Shown: positions 32,700 to 44,545 of the stretch, in pieces
Layout of the letters: each line of letters starts with the position of its first letter
Position numbering within the stretch: the stretch's first letter is position 1
Source: Valencia hispanica
Lineage: Eukaryota > Chordata > Actinopteri > Cyprinodontiformes > Valenciidae
NCBI GenBank assembly: GCA_963556495.2
Contig: OY747716.1
Span: forward strand, 16,132,540 to 16,196,539
Length of the DNA stretch: 64,000 bases
Reading direction: 5' to 3'
Translations under genes and position numbers: made by a program
Notes under the pieces: model-generated
The model's database searches: none
What the model was told of the DNA's origin: nothing
What the model saw: the letters and a program-made list of their open reading frames with translations, nothing else

Positions 32700-33466
32700 G
32701 CAAAGCTGATCATAGGCAACCTGTCATAAAAAGAACTGAGGAGATGGGCACAAGAAGCCCCATGGAGATAGAGTAATTGAGTGTGTGACGGATCTAAATT
32801 CTTGTGTAGACAACTCCATCACCACCAGAACAGTAAGATTCTTCCCAAATATCAAACCCTGGATCCCCAGCGATGCGGGAATTATTGAGCAGTACATAAA
32901 GAAATTCAAAGTCAAGATTAGAGACAGCAAAAGCACATACAGGAAGAAGCTAGTGAGTAAGCTTCAGCAGTACAACATACAAGATCTGTGCTCAAGGATA
33001 AGGAAGATCACAGGGTTAAAGCAGAGTGGGGATCAGATTAATGGAAGAATGGATAAAGCCAATGAACTGAAGACAATCTGCAACAGCTTCAGTTAAGGAG
33101 CAAACTCAGCATGCCTCTCTCCTGCCTGCAGCTAAATATACCTCCCACCCTCTTTGATCCACAGGTTTCATTTCACACCCCAAATGTTTTATCTTCTGCC
33201 TCTGTCATGGATCCTGCTGGTGCTTCATCGTTCTCTTCAACCAAATCACGAAATGCAGGTGCTCCCTTCGTCTTGTCTTCCTGCCTTTCTGTCTCAGGTG
33301 AAGAAGGCTGCCGGTCCAGAGTGACAGCTTTAAAATTCGTGAAGGTCTGTGTGGACCAGGTATGTGAAATCCTGCAGCACCTCTTTGCGCTTAACCTGAT
33401 TCAGGAAAAGGTTTCAGTGCTGTGGAGGACATCCTAACTTGTTCCAGGACCTAAAAATGCTCATCC
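32700..33466 (+). mobile_element. Rex1-type LINE fragment (linker between endonuclease and RT)
   Basis: The plus strand reads TRTVRFFPNIKPWIP, KIRDSKSTYRKKLVSKLQQ, IRKITGLKQ and MDKANELKTICNSF, then in another frame CVDQVCEILQHLFALNLIQE, KVSVLWRTS and, after a stop, LVPGPKNAHP. This is the order of the Rex1 ORF2 segment before the RT palm. It has several frame changes and ends exactly where the Rex3 tail begins. Confidence 0.75.
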
Positions 33467-33622
33467 AGGGGAAGACCCAGGACACGCTGGGGGGACTATG
33501 TTTCTCGGCTGGCCTGGGAACAAGTGGCTGGGGAGAGGGAAGTCTGGGTCTCTTTGCTTAAGCTGCTGCCCCTGCGACCCGACCCCAGATAAGCGGGAGA
33601 AAATGGATGGATGGATGGAGAA
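33467..33622 (+). mobile_element. Rex3/RTE-type LINE 3' end
   Basis: The block reads GRPRTRWGDYVSRLAWEQ, then VAGEREVWVSLLKLLPLRPD, and ends with GGAGAAAATGGATGGATGGA. This is the conserved C-terminal tail and GATGGA-type 3' repeat of fish Rex3/RTE LINEs. It is severely 5'-truncated, as usual. Confidence 0.85.
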
Positions 33623-33629
33623 AAAAAAT

Positions 33630-33958
33630 CTCTCTGGGTGTGCAAACCTGGTCGAGACATACCCCAAAAGACTTGCAGGTGTAATTGTAACTGTTGCAAA
33701 AAGGGGTTCCACAAAGTAATGGCACAGACTCAACAAACGTACTCCTCATTTTCAAATTTTAATTTGTAAAAGTAATTCAAAACCATGAATCTTTTTCTTT
33801 CTACTTCACAGTTGTGAACTACTTTGCATTGGTCCATCAAAAATCACTCCCAATAAAACACAAAGGATGTTTGTGTTCGTAACAATATGAAATTTGAAAA
33901 AGTTCAAATGTTAACACTTTTGCAAGGCATACAATACTGAAGACAACTGTGACCGAGT
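33630..33958 (+). mobile_element. Tc1-like transposon 3' end
   Basis: The last transposase codons can be read: CANLVETYPKRLAGVIVTVA, then KRGSTK and a stop near 33,717. They are followed by a non-coding part and the terminal words TTGAAAAAGTTCAAATGTTA, ACACTTTTGCAAGGCA, then TA. This matches the 3' end of a widespread fish Tc1-like family in order and spacing. The 5' part is missing, probably displaced by the LINE insertions just upstream. Confidence 0.75.
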
Positions 33959-36700
33959 TCTTGGCCTGAAACTCACTGTCCTTCTGCAACATGCACGCTC
34001 ACACATCTTTGGTCTAAAATGCATCCTGTCAGGAAAACATTTATCTAATTTATTTTGAAAGGGTATTTTGTCCTCCGAGGGACAACCTGCTCCAAAAATA
34101 TAACATTTGTGTTATGAACTTCATATGAATTCATTTTTTAAAAATCCACACATGCACAAATAAATACTTGTTTGTAGAATCTCTTAAAGTTTTACAGGGG
34201 CATATTTTTTGGGGGGATCATGAATTCCATATTTTTACTGGCCGGCTTTCCCAGAACAATTAGTCCATTTTTCATTTCACTGAATACAGCAACCTTGCTT
34301 GCATATGTTAAGATGCTAGTTGTGAAGTTTGTCACAGTCTTCTACAAATTCACTATATGGTTGTTACGAGGTCCAGGCCATCAAAAATATCCTGAAACTG
34401 AATGACTGACAAGTCAGGGATTCCACCTAAAAAACAAACAGGGACATGCCCATGCAACAGCCAGCACATATATGGCAAGGTTATTGCAGTTTGATGCAAT
34501 GCCATCCATTTGGCCTGTATAAGTCAGTTGGAGAAAGAAAAAGTATATATTGGAAACCTTAGCTGAAAGTTTGCATTGGCAACTGAGGGGCCCAATCCAT
34601 TTTAAACAGTCTACAGTACCCACCATATTATACCTTTGTGTATTGATGATCCGTTATAACTTCTCTGCAAAATAAAACTAAAGGAGGCCAATTATCGAAT
34701 GTCAAGAAAATCCTACGAGGACACCTGAACTTTATTTATGGCTAATCAGATTCACCATAAAAGAAGTGAACTCAAACAGTCTGAATACTGAAAATGAATG
34801 AAAAGGTGCCTCAGGAAAGTATTAGTTTAAGGGTAAGAACATTTATAACCAATATACTGCAGCTTTTAAGTTTGTTTTTTCTTCTAATAAATCAATTTTT
34901 CTTTGATTTGTACAGGATGTAATTCACCATATAAAAGAACAACTTTTTAAATGAATGTATTTTTTTCTCCACATGACTAAACCTGCCATTTTAACAGGGG
35001 TGTGAACAATTTGTGAGTAACCAGTAACCAGTAACCAGTGTTGGTTAGCTTAACAGTTAAGCAGGCTAATTATTAAGCCTTAACTTGTAAATTTCAAAGA
35101 CCAAACATGAATTTGGGTTTGGTGACAGACTGGGAAAGTATCCAGTGTGTCCCCCACCTGCTGGGATAAACTACAGTTTCTATGCAACCCAGAACTGAAT
35201 AAATTGAGTAAATATAAAAAAAAAAAAAAAAAAAACGAAAGTCCTGTTAAAAGCCTAATGATGGCTCTTCATATTTCAATACTTGTAGATCGACAGAATT
35301 GAATACAAAAAACATTTTTTCTTGACATAAAATGAACAAAGGGTTTGGTACCACATACTGTATAAGGTAAATGTGTACTTTATGCATAAGAATATATTGA
35401 TACAATTAAAAAAACATGTTGGCACAAAACAGTAGAGAGCAGACATTTCAGCAGCAAATCAATAAGATAAAGCTTGTTTTACTAATGGCCTTGAGATGTT
35501 GCCCTTAATAAATCACAAAGTATTGACCAGTTGATTTATTAAACCTTCAAATTCTTAAAGACCCAATTCCCCCCTTACATTTAGATCGGGGTTCAGTGCC
35601 TCACATGAGTCCAAAACTCTGACTAATGCTCTGAGCAGCCTGGGCTGTTGCTAGGAATAACGGGCCTCAGTCACCATGGAGCGTTGCCCTTTGTGAGCTA
35701 TTATTTCCATCAACGACCGGAAAGAAACGTCGCTTGCAGGAGTAACAGCTCCCTGGACAGGAGGCTGTGTGAAAATGACAGGCCATTTGGCTAAGGAGAG
35801 GAAGAAATAACTTTAACACACTGCTTGAGTTTACAGTACGTGTGTGTGTGTGTGTGTGTATGAGCGAAGGGTTTGAGTAATGATAAAACCATGATGGAAG
35901 GTGGCCTTGGTTTGGCCTCAACTTGACATTTCCCTCAGCAAACAAAGTTCAACTGGTTCAAATATAAGGCTCTACATTTATTAAGAATTACTGTTGGTGT
36001 TTGATAGTTTTACAGAAGAATAGTGGTCTTTTTTCCCCTCTTGTTGAAGGTCAAATTTGTGCTGATTTTGTGTTTTTTTTTAAGTGGAAGCTAGATCCTA
36101 ATCCAAACTATGAGGGTAGCTACGATGCGACTTCGTATTTGAGTAAACAGCCTATCCAAACAGCCGATGAAAGAGGTGTTAGAAATGTTTTCAACATGGA
36201 AGCTCAATAAATCTGAATGTAAAACTCTCAGTACACACAAAGTTTAACAAAAAAAGTCAACCAAACTTAAGAAGCATCAAACTCAAGGTCAAAAACTTCA
36301 AGAAGTTTGAACACCCACTTGCAGAAAACCTTACAACCAGCATATCAAAGGCAAGCAAAAATAGTCTTGATATTAGATCTGTTTACAATATAAATTGATT
36401 AGATTAGAACATGGTTTACGAGTGTTTTCACATCATAGATCTTGGATTAGAGAACCAAAGGGGTGTGGTCTACAATTCGCAGCATTTACCCGAACAATAT
36501 GGAACAGGGCTTAAATCTCTGTTACGGTCCTCATGCAGGTTGTTGAAATGTATTTTGTGTTATAAATACTGTCAAAGCGGGCGCCTTACAAGTTATTGTC
36601 TGTGTCAGATTGTCCTGAGTGATTTATTTATTTTCTACACCAGGATCAGGGAAGTAATACTGGTGGGTTAACTTAACTTCGCTATTCTGTGTAGGGTCCT
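33959..36700. other. unassigned stretch
   Basis: The stretch has an A-run of about 20 near 35,217 and a (TG)n repeat at about 35,838-35,860. The block at about 35,430-35,730 has balanced composition and no repeat texture and might be conserved non-coding sequence. No exon was recognised. Confidence 0.3.
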
Positions 36701-36708
36701 TTTAAGCT

Positions 36709-36911
36709 AGTGTTTTTCAAACCTGCTCCTCAAGGCACACTGCCCTGCATGTTTTAGATAATTCCCTGCTTCAGCACATTTGATTTTAATTAATGGCTGA
36801 TCAACTGGGTTTTACCGAACTGCTGTCATCTGTAGCCGGTGTGTTAAAGCAGGAAAACATCTTAAACATGCAGAACAGTATGCCTTGAGAACCAGGGTTG
36901 GCAGACACTGC
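36709..36911. mobile_element. hAT-type MITE (about 203 bp)
   Basis: Both flanks carry the identical 8-bp TTTAAGCT (36,701-36,708 and 36,912-36,919). The ends AGTGTTTTTCAAACC and, inverted, GCAGTGTCTGCCAACC are related. The interior is palindromic (CTGCATGTTTTAGATAATTCC left, inverted GTTTAAGATGTTTTCCTGC right), a form common in fish hAT MITEs. A relative lies at 50,275-50,470. Confidence 0.85.
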
Positions 36912-36919
36912 TTTAAGCT

Positions 36920-37900
36920 GATCATGAGGTGTTAAGGAACATGTGTACTGTAGATCAAAAGATTGAATGATCCTAAAATGGGCCAGATTCTCCCAAATGA
37001 CATGTGGACCTCCAGAGTTACCATGAACCTCTAGGCTATCAGCTCAAGTGGACTTCTAAATAAGTTTATTATCCTCAGTTTAAATAACAAAACTATAATT
37101 TTGCTCACTCAAACCTAAGATGGATCCTTTCACTATGTAGTGACAACCAGACCCAGCACCAGATGAAGTTAGCTGGCGGGAGGGGCTTATTGTAAGAGCC
37201 ATTTCGAACAAAAAACGTTTTTTTATATCAACAAGCTGTGGTTACAAGTTTGTTTTCTTGGGAGAATCCCACAACCTTCACCTAAGTAAAGCTCCAAACC
37301 CTTCCCTTGTATGTGTGCACAAAAAATACTAGCCAATTTATCATCTTTATCAATAAAACACTCCACATATTTTATTTTTCTACCACATAACAGACGTCAG
37401 GATGTAGCTACTGCAAAAGGCTTGTTTTCACTGTTTAGAACAAGTTTAATTCTCTGACATGCAAGAAAGAAAGAATGAATGTTCAGAAACTGGTCAGTCT
37501 GAGCTTATCACACTCTCCTTTGGCAATCTAAAACATTTTTTTTTACATCCACTTAGAACCTTTTCTTTCACTTTGAATCAGACTGAGAACAGGTGATGTT
37601 ATTACATCACACTTTTATTTTTATCCTGTATATCCTATGAATGTAAGTCACTTTGATAAGGAGACTCTGCATGAAAAACAGCTGTTAAAAAGAACGTACT
37701 TTCCTCATCAAATAAATACATGACCTAATGCATGGTTCAAATCCAACCTGCAACCTTTCAAGTGTGTTTCCCGTCTTTATCTCATTTAATGGCGATGTCG
37801 TAAACTTGTGCGCAGATGCACACCGAAACTCCCGCAGCAAACACACACCTTGGTATCTCCTGCTTTTAAATCCACCATGTAGCTGCCCATTTTAAGCTGT
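36920..37900. other. unassigned stretch
   Basis: The stretch is AT-rich with no recognisable gene or element. Confidence 0.3.
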
Positions 37901-37904
37901 CAAC

Positions 37905-38563
37905 CTCTGTCAGCGAGCCTCCAGACTCTTCTCGGCCGGCCGCCGAGCCGCCTGATTCGGCTCTACCGACCAGGCCTCTTCGTCTCTGCCGACATCTACC
38001 GGCCAGGCATCTTCATTGCCGCCGACCAGCCAAGCTGGCCGCCGGAACTCAGCCTGGCAACGGGATGTCCATCCGGCTGTCCGCCGGATCTCCAGGTCCT
38101 CAAGGGAGGACCACCGGGCCGTCTGCCCGACCGCCGTCCTGCCAGAGGACAGCATCCAGGCCGCCTGCCAGACCGCCGTCCTGCCAGAGGATGCCATCCG
38201 GGCCACCCGCCAGACCGCCGTCCTGCCAAAGGACGCCATCCGGGCCATCTGCCAGACCTCCAGTTCCTCAGGGGCCACCCACCTGGCATCTGCCAGACTT
38301 CCAGGGGCGTACCCAAAAAGTTTCGTTAATCATTCACACCTGATCCTCCTTACCTCCTGCCTTTAAAACCAGTTATTTCCCTTCACTCAGCGCCGGATCA
38401 TTAGTGATGTCTCGTGTGCCTACCTTGTTGTCCTCCTTCCCGATCGTCTGATGTCCTGTCTCTTCGTTCCTGCCGTCATCTCCTCCTCAACCAGCACCTT
38501 AATAAACATCCTTATACCTTTCCTCTGCATTTGGGTCCATGCATCGCATACACACTCCTGACA
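37905..38563 (+). mobile_element. GC-rich minisatellite block with LTR-like 3' end
   Basis: The right part (about 38,330-38,563) reads like the end of a Gypsy-type LTR: GTCTCGTGTGCC, an AATAAACATCC polyadenylation-like word, CTGCATTTGGGTCC (shared with the solo LTR at 7660-8341) and the terminus CCTGACA. The left part is a GC-rich repeat. No start with TG and matching TSD (expected CTAAC) was found, so the left boundary is open. The ORFs on both strands are low-complexity products of the repeat. Confidence 0.5.
38115..38285 (+). repeat. 42-bp minisatellite, about 4 units
   Basis: The unit GACCGCCGTCCTGCCAGAGG followed by 22 further bases repeats at 42-bp steps. In the plus frame each unit gives ARPPSCQR(T/M)(A/P)S(R/G)PP, 14 residues. 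The last unit is divergent (ARPPVPQG). A length divisible by three keeps the frame open on both strands and explains the long ORFs here. Confidence 0.8.
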
Positions 38564-38571
38564 CTAACTGG

Positions 38572-39421
38572 TTAACATTTTCTGAATGTAAAGCTGACCG
38601 TTTCTTATTACTATTGGATAACCCTGAGCATCCTCCTCATGGGACTATCCTACAACAAGAGTATCTTCAGTCAGAGGCTTCTCAGTTTTGCTGCACCACA
38701 GACTGCTACAGATGATCCTTCCTGCCCACAGCCATCAGGATCCACAACTATTAAACAATTATTAGTATGAGCTGCAACACTTAATTTCTCTATGAGATCA
38801 ATAAAGTATTTTTGAATTGAATTTTCCTAACAAGAGAGAGATCATTTGTTTATCAACACCGCAGTGAGTGCACAAATGGATTGACAAAGAACCTTTACAT
38901 TACTCCTTTATTCCCACTGTTAATATTTGTAGTTATCTCGCAGGTGCAGTGTTGGTTATTTATGTTAGCTTTTTGTTAGCCAAGGCTTACCCGATGTTAT
39001 TGCTGCAGATTGTTGCATTTTTAATCATCTGCTCGTTCCAATCGCTTTTTCTGATCGCTCGCAACCAAAGACGTCTTTAGTTTGCCTTGAAAGAGGCGGG
39101 TCGATGGAATGCACGTTTGTTTTTATCAAAGCAACCAACAGCACAACACATGATCGTGTCTCTTTCTGCAGACTACACCCGCAAAGGAGCAGGGAGTGAC
39201 GTAGACCGATAATCAGGTGGTTCGGATGATCTGTGGTTCCATGTAAACATCTCTCTGTCATGCTGTTTACTGGACGAGCAAGCATTGAAAGCAGTGCGGG
39301 TTGAAATCTGGAATTAACAGGGCGGGTCATTCTGTGCATGCATTAATTGCATTAAAAAATTTATTGCATTTATGCTAGAAATTAACCGGCCTCCATTAAC
39401 GCATTAATTTTGACAGCCCTA
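38572..39421. mobile_element. hAT/LINE chimeric transposon (copy 2, left-truncated)
   Basis: From TTAACATTTTCTGAATGTAA to TTTTGACAGCCCTA this block aligns with copy 1 (about 6003-6777), including the LINE-type part up to TATTTTTGAATTGAAT, the TTGTTAGCCAAGGCTT segment, the GGAGCAGGGAGTGA segment and the right terminus. It has about 85 bases near 39,065-39,155 that copy 1 lacks. The left hAT end is absent; an LTR-like end adjoins it at 38,563. Confidence 0.8.
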
Positions 39422-41980
39422 CTTAAAATCCCACTGGGATTCCTTTTAGCTCTACAAGTGACCATCCAAATCCAAGAACCTGGATGGTAAGTACAGTCAC
39501 CATCCTGGTCCAAACAGAGGATAGTCAAAGGTCCCCAGTTTTGTTGTTTCTCAACTCATGGAATGTTTTGCAATCTGTTGACATGCTATGATGCCATCCC
39601 TATAAAAAAAAGAATGGCTAATCCTTCTATTGGATCAATAACGCTGCAAATCCGACTAGAAGTAGAGAGCAGAGGGAGAAAAGAAACACGGATTCAACAC
39701 ATCTTTACAAGGAATTAGAAAATCTTTTAATGAAAATCTTGTTGAATGAATAAAAAATCAATTTACATCATACCTGGACACAGAGATGTTAGAAGGGGAA
39801 ACATCAGAAGGGTTTGAGTTATGCAGGGAAGCCAAGAGACTGATCACTGCGTCCTCTCCTTAACAGTCAACCAGTGAATCACCCAGTAACAAGGAGGTAG
39901 TGTGGGACAAACGGTCATATTAAAGGGAGAGCAAACCTATATAAGAGGGATAAGAATTTATCAGGTCATCATATGTTGTTAATCAATTATTTGACATTTT
40001 AATTAATGTATTAAAAAGCCCTGTGACATGGTCTAGGTAAGCACTTTGTAAATGGTGCATAAACCATGCCTAGCAGTTGCAGAGATTTCTTACTATTCAA
40101 CAAATGGGGACACACCTGCTGAAGCTACAACACACTAAGATCCACGACTGCTTCCGGTTAGTGTAAAGGTAGATCAATGATGGTTGTGACATGCACCAAC
40201 AGTGGCCATTTTTGGAACAACAGACCCACTTCATTTATAATGCTTATGCTAAATGCAACACTTGAGCATGTTTTTTTTCTAGCCAAGAGGACTGAATTTA
40301 AAAAAAGACAAACTTTAGAAGACCCTTTGTTGAAGAGTACTTTTTATAATTTACTCCCATTATGATGTGTGCATATACACAGGTCTCAAGGGAAATACGG
40401 CAAAGCTGTCATGTAACACAACCCTATCTAGAGTTTGTGAAAGCTTGACTGGCCCCTGGGAAACTCTCCCACTTTCAACCTTTTCACCTCCGCCTCAACT
40501 TGAATGACAGCTTGTGACAATGCTCATCTACTGATCCCATCGTCCAGCACAAGACTTCTTGCTCCACAAGTGTCAGTCACCATGTTGTAGTGTCATTCTT
40601 GATAGTATCTCAACGTGAATGACTCAACCCACTGACACCATTCACATGGATTTGACTGTGTAGCTAATTGGTTTGGAAGTTCTCCTTCTCCCAGTTTGCA
40701 GTTCCCGGCTGAGAGTTGCAGTCTATACTTCTCATACATCCCTGTCAAACTTGAGACCTAGGGGAATCGAAGAATTTCATATCTCGTGGATACTGTCCTG
40801 CCAGCTGTGAGTTCTTGAAAATTCACTTTTACTATACTACTGTATTAATCTGGCACAGCAGTTCTTTTTGCAGGGTATTGCAGCAGTGGTATCATAAATT
40901 ATGAGAAAGACAGATGGACACTTAGCTAGTGCATTCACTTCATTCATGTCATTTATCTTTATCCTGATATGGTCCCAGCTCAAATAAATACATAAAATTG
41001 ACATCAGAGGTCAAAATGCATTAGAAAACACTGGAAAATGCTTAACCATCAATAAAGGTATTAGAATAGATCTTCAGGTGAAATTCATTAATATTTAAAC
41101 TCTTGAAATGTGAGATATTGCACTCTAAAGTACATGTAATTAACACAAGTATGAAATAATTACAGTTTTTCGGTACCAATGGAAAATGTGTTCAAGAGAA
41201 CAACTGCTTGCATATTTTTTCCTCTAAACAACTATAACTCGGGTCCAGTCGGATAAATTAAACCTGTTACTGAGGCACGCAGACTGTATTGTGACTTGTA
41301 GCCCTTTAGTGCCACGGGGCATAGAGCAAATGGGGGCATCTCATTCTGGCGCTGTTCCAATTATACAAGTGAAACAGCTCCATTTGTTACTGTAAAATTA
41401 TCGTATTTCTCCCATAGGCCCAATGATGCATGCACTGCAATGCTTCTGGCAAGAACCAACACAAGGGAATCTCTATTAAAAAGAGAGGGAAAAAAAAACA
41501 AGGAAGCTGAGCAGGAAATTTAGGCCAACTTTAGTGCAGTGTTTAGAAGATCTGAGCAACACTGGACGCTTATTAACATCAGGTCTTTTAAACAGAGGAG
41601 AGACTTGTTATACAGCTGGTCATCCTACCGAATGAAGGGCTGCTTTACTGAAGCAGCCACAAGAGTGAGATCAGAGATTCACTCAGTACCTGAATCATGG
41701 CGTGGACAGGGGGAGGAAGCAAATTGCTTAATGATGTTGATTCATGTGCTCTGGAATACTTCTGTATATACCCACACACTCATTTTCTCTACCTGCTCGG
41801 TTTTGTTGATCCAGCAAGGAGCCTATTCCAATAGTCAATGACTTAGAGGAGGGGTACCACCTGCACAGGTTGCATTGTACAGTATTTGTTTTATTTAATT
41901 TTCTTTAAAAAACGATTTTTCATAAGGGCTTTCAATATGAAACAATGTTTAGAGTTTTTAAGCAACTTTATGACATGCGG
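39422..41980. other. unassigned region, one conserved-element candidate
   Basis: No gene or element was recognised over most of the stretch. The block at about 41,265-41,480 has an unusual unique texture (CATAGAGCAAATGGGGGCAT, CCAATTATACAAGTGAAACA, GTTACTGTAAAATTATCG) and is my best conserved non-coding candidate here. This is an inference; only alignment can decide. Confidence 0.3.
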
Positions 41981-41984
41981 TGGA

Positions 41985-42185
41985 CAGTAGTACCATGCAA
42001 AAAAATGTATTTCCTTTTTCATACTTTATCAATTTACAACCACAAATTTTAACGTTTTTCATTTGGAATAAATGTGATTGACCATAGATGTGTATGCCAT
42101 CTTTCTGAAGGTGGGACGAAAAGGATTTATGGTGTCCAAAAAGTGTTGGGTGTGTTTGTTTTAATCCCCTCTGATAACTTGTCCA
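41985..42185. mobile_element. degenerate Tc1-like terminal fragment
   Basis: The order CTTTTTCATACTTTATCAAT, then TTTACAACCACAAATTTTAA and AATAAATGTGATTGACC, recalls the terminal region seen at 19,855 and 33,830. Decay is heavy, so this is a weak call. Confidence 0.3.
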
Positions 42186-42199
42186 CACCTAGCCGGGTA

Positions 42200-42540
42200 T
42201 CTCACAAAACAAAGATTATTTTCTAACGATTTGGCCTGTCATCCACACTAAAATGCAGATTTACAGCACCGAAAACGAATGTTTCTAAAAACTCCGGCCG
42301 AAGTGAAAATTTGCGTTTTCTCCGTTTGAAACGCTTGAGTGTGGACAGAAATAACTGGAGTCTTAGGCTTCGCAACGTCACGTTCCGCGACAAAAATGGT
42401 CCAACATCAGTTGTGCGACCTGTGTTTACACTCAGAAACAGCATTAATGCCCGCAGAGATGTGTTGGCATTATCGATTGTCGAAGCGCTTTTTGCTTGGT
42501 TGTTTTCACAAGCTCAATTACTGCTCTATGTAGAAGTTAG
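42200..42540. mobile_element. dispersed teleost DNA-transposon-like repeat
   Basis: The words CATCCACACTAAAATGCAGA, CTCCGTTTGAAACGCTTGAG, TGTGGACAGAAATAACTGGAG and AACGTCACGTTCCGCG appear in this order in a common fish repeat of DNA-transposon type. CATCCACACT and AGTGTGGAC are an internal inverted pair. No TSD was found. Confidence 0.4.
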
Positions 42541-44545
42541 AACATAGAAAGTTACTCTGAGTGGATAGGATTTAGGGGGAACTACTGCTCCCAAAACTAT
42601 TGCATTTTCCTGCAATTACAGGTGCAGGTCTTTCAGGGTGCATCTCTAACAGTTGTGATTGATTGGTTGATATAGATTGGTACTTTTAATCAACCTTCTT
42701 TTTTAAAAAAAGGAGAAAAAGAAGCTAAATTTAAGTCTGAGTGGAAAGCATATGTGAGATGCAATTGTACTTAGATTGGACCATTGTAACATATGAATAC
42801 ACTCTATAAATAAGTTGCTTTCTTTTTTTACAAGACAGAGACAAGGTTTTACCTTTCGGCTCGCTTGACATGCTTCGGCTATTTCCGCTAGCCTTCCACA
42901 GAAGAGTCACGTGATGTGATCAACAGACAGCAGTGTCTGCGGAGTGGGATTGTCTTCATGATGCTGTTTGTTCACTGATTTTCTGGATTATACTGAAAAG
43001 TCATGCACAAGTGGAATCTATTTGCAAAATACGGGGCTTTAGAAAGTATTTAGTTACACTGGATTGTGTTTGATTTTTAATCTGCCACAGATTTAACATT
43101 TTCATTTACAGAATGAAAATATCTATTGACATCTGCTAGATTTTAGGTTAACAGGACAAATGGCCGAATGGTCTGCCTTGGGAAATAGCTTGAAAGTCCC
43201 ACAGTAAGCGATTTTAGGAGGCAAGTGAGTAGCACACGGTTTCTTGAATGTTCCGTAAGGCATCCTAAAGACCCAAACTCAAACGATGCAGCTCATGTTG
43301 CACAACTTTAGGGGAAACGTACAATCTGAGATACGAGTCAGGACAAACATTTCATCGCTTGTTTGACGGCTTTGTTTTCAGCAGCTTGCACGTTAGGTCA
43401 TAGAGCCTGTTCCCCTCATGTTGGGGTCTCTGGATTTCTCCAAACGTGAACCTGCACAACGCAGTTCAACAGTAAAAACACATTTCATAAGCTTGTGTTT
43501 TTATCTGCACCTGTTTTGATCTTCAAGGTAGAGGGAGATCAAAACGTAAATATGAGTCAACGAAGGAAAAAAAGCTGTTAGGGGTGAAATATATTGAATG
43601 ATTAGAAAAGTATGTTGATGTGCCTTCTAAGAACAACCTGCCACATGCTTTGTAAAAGACATCACATGGAGATTCCCTCAACTGTGATCCTGTAACAGGA
43701 AAAGATCAGGTATTTCCCTTACAGAGCTTGGGGTAAAAGTATCAGAAATCTCTTCCATAACCACTCAGTTCTTCTGCTGTCATGTTTTTGACAGAAATAG
43801 TGAAGAATAAAAGCAGCCACTCTGATCCAGGTGAGTAACTGATGGGATGTTTTACATGAGGTTTCAGTTTCAACATTCACAGTACGCACAATCAAACTGA
43901 GAATCACCGAAACATCAGAAAATATGATGGAATCAGCCGATTTGCTTCTTTTCCACCCTCACAAGAACCTGGATAAGGTGTCGGAGTCGTCAGCTGGGAG
44001 ATGTAAAGGAAAGGAGGTGGGTGGCGGTGGAAGGGGGGAGTCTGAAACTGTATCTGAGACACACCTGCTCTCAGCAGGTCAGCTGCCTTGTGAAAATCAA
44101 GACCCTTTTCAGCAGCGTTGTTAAGAAAATCACACCATGCCCTGGCGCAGTTGCACAATAAAAAAAGCAAAAACACGAGGCCGGATTTGCTCTTTCGACC
44201 CCGCTGTGTTTACCGTCTGTTAAGCTGTAACAATCTGAGCAAAGTGACTGCTTTGGTGAAAGGAAAACGGAACCTCCCTTCAAGACGCGCCCTTCCGTGG
44301 GAAGACTCATGGCGCGACACAGTCGCAACTCGATCCGCGCAGGGTCTATTGGAGACCAGGCTCCATGAACCACCACTCAAGAACAATGTTTTAGTCTATT
44401 AGACTTGAAAAAATACTGCAACAAGCTCTTGAATGTTTCCATTCAGCCAAAGAGACACAAAACAAAATTAAACTGCTCAGTCACATCTTTACCCAAAATG
44501 CTGTTCATACCAAACTTTGGTTCAAAACATGTACCATAATTTTGG
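42541..44545. other. unassigned stretch with one CpG-richer block
   Basis: Most of the stretch is AT-rich without motifs. At about 43,920-44,370 the composition rises in GC with several CGCG-type words, and ORFs exist on both strands (43,924-44,124 plus; 44,071-44,376 minus). None matches a family that I recognise, so a promoter or a repeat are both possible. Confidence 0.3.

Noticed and set aside
37910..38366. Overlapping ORFs of 92-122 aa on both strands
   Set aside because: The 42-bp repeat keeps several frames open at the same time; nothing indicates translation.
43924..44376. overlapping ORFs in a CpG-richer block as a first coding exon
   Set aside because: No motif, both strands equally open, no initiator or splice evidence that I can defend.
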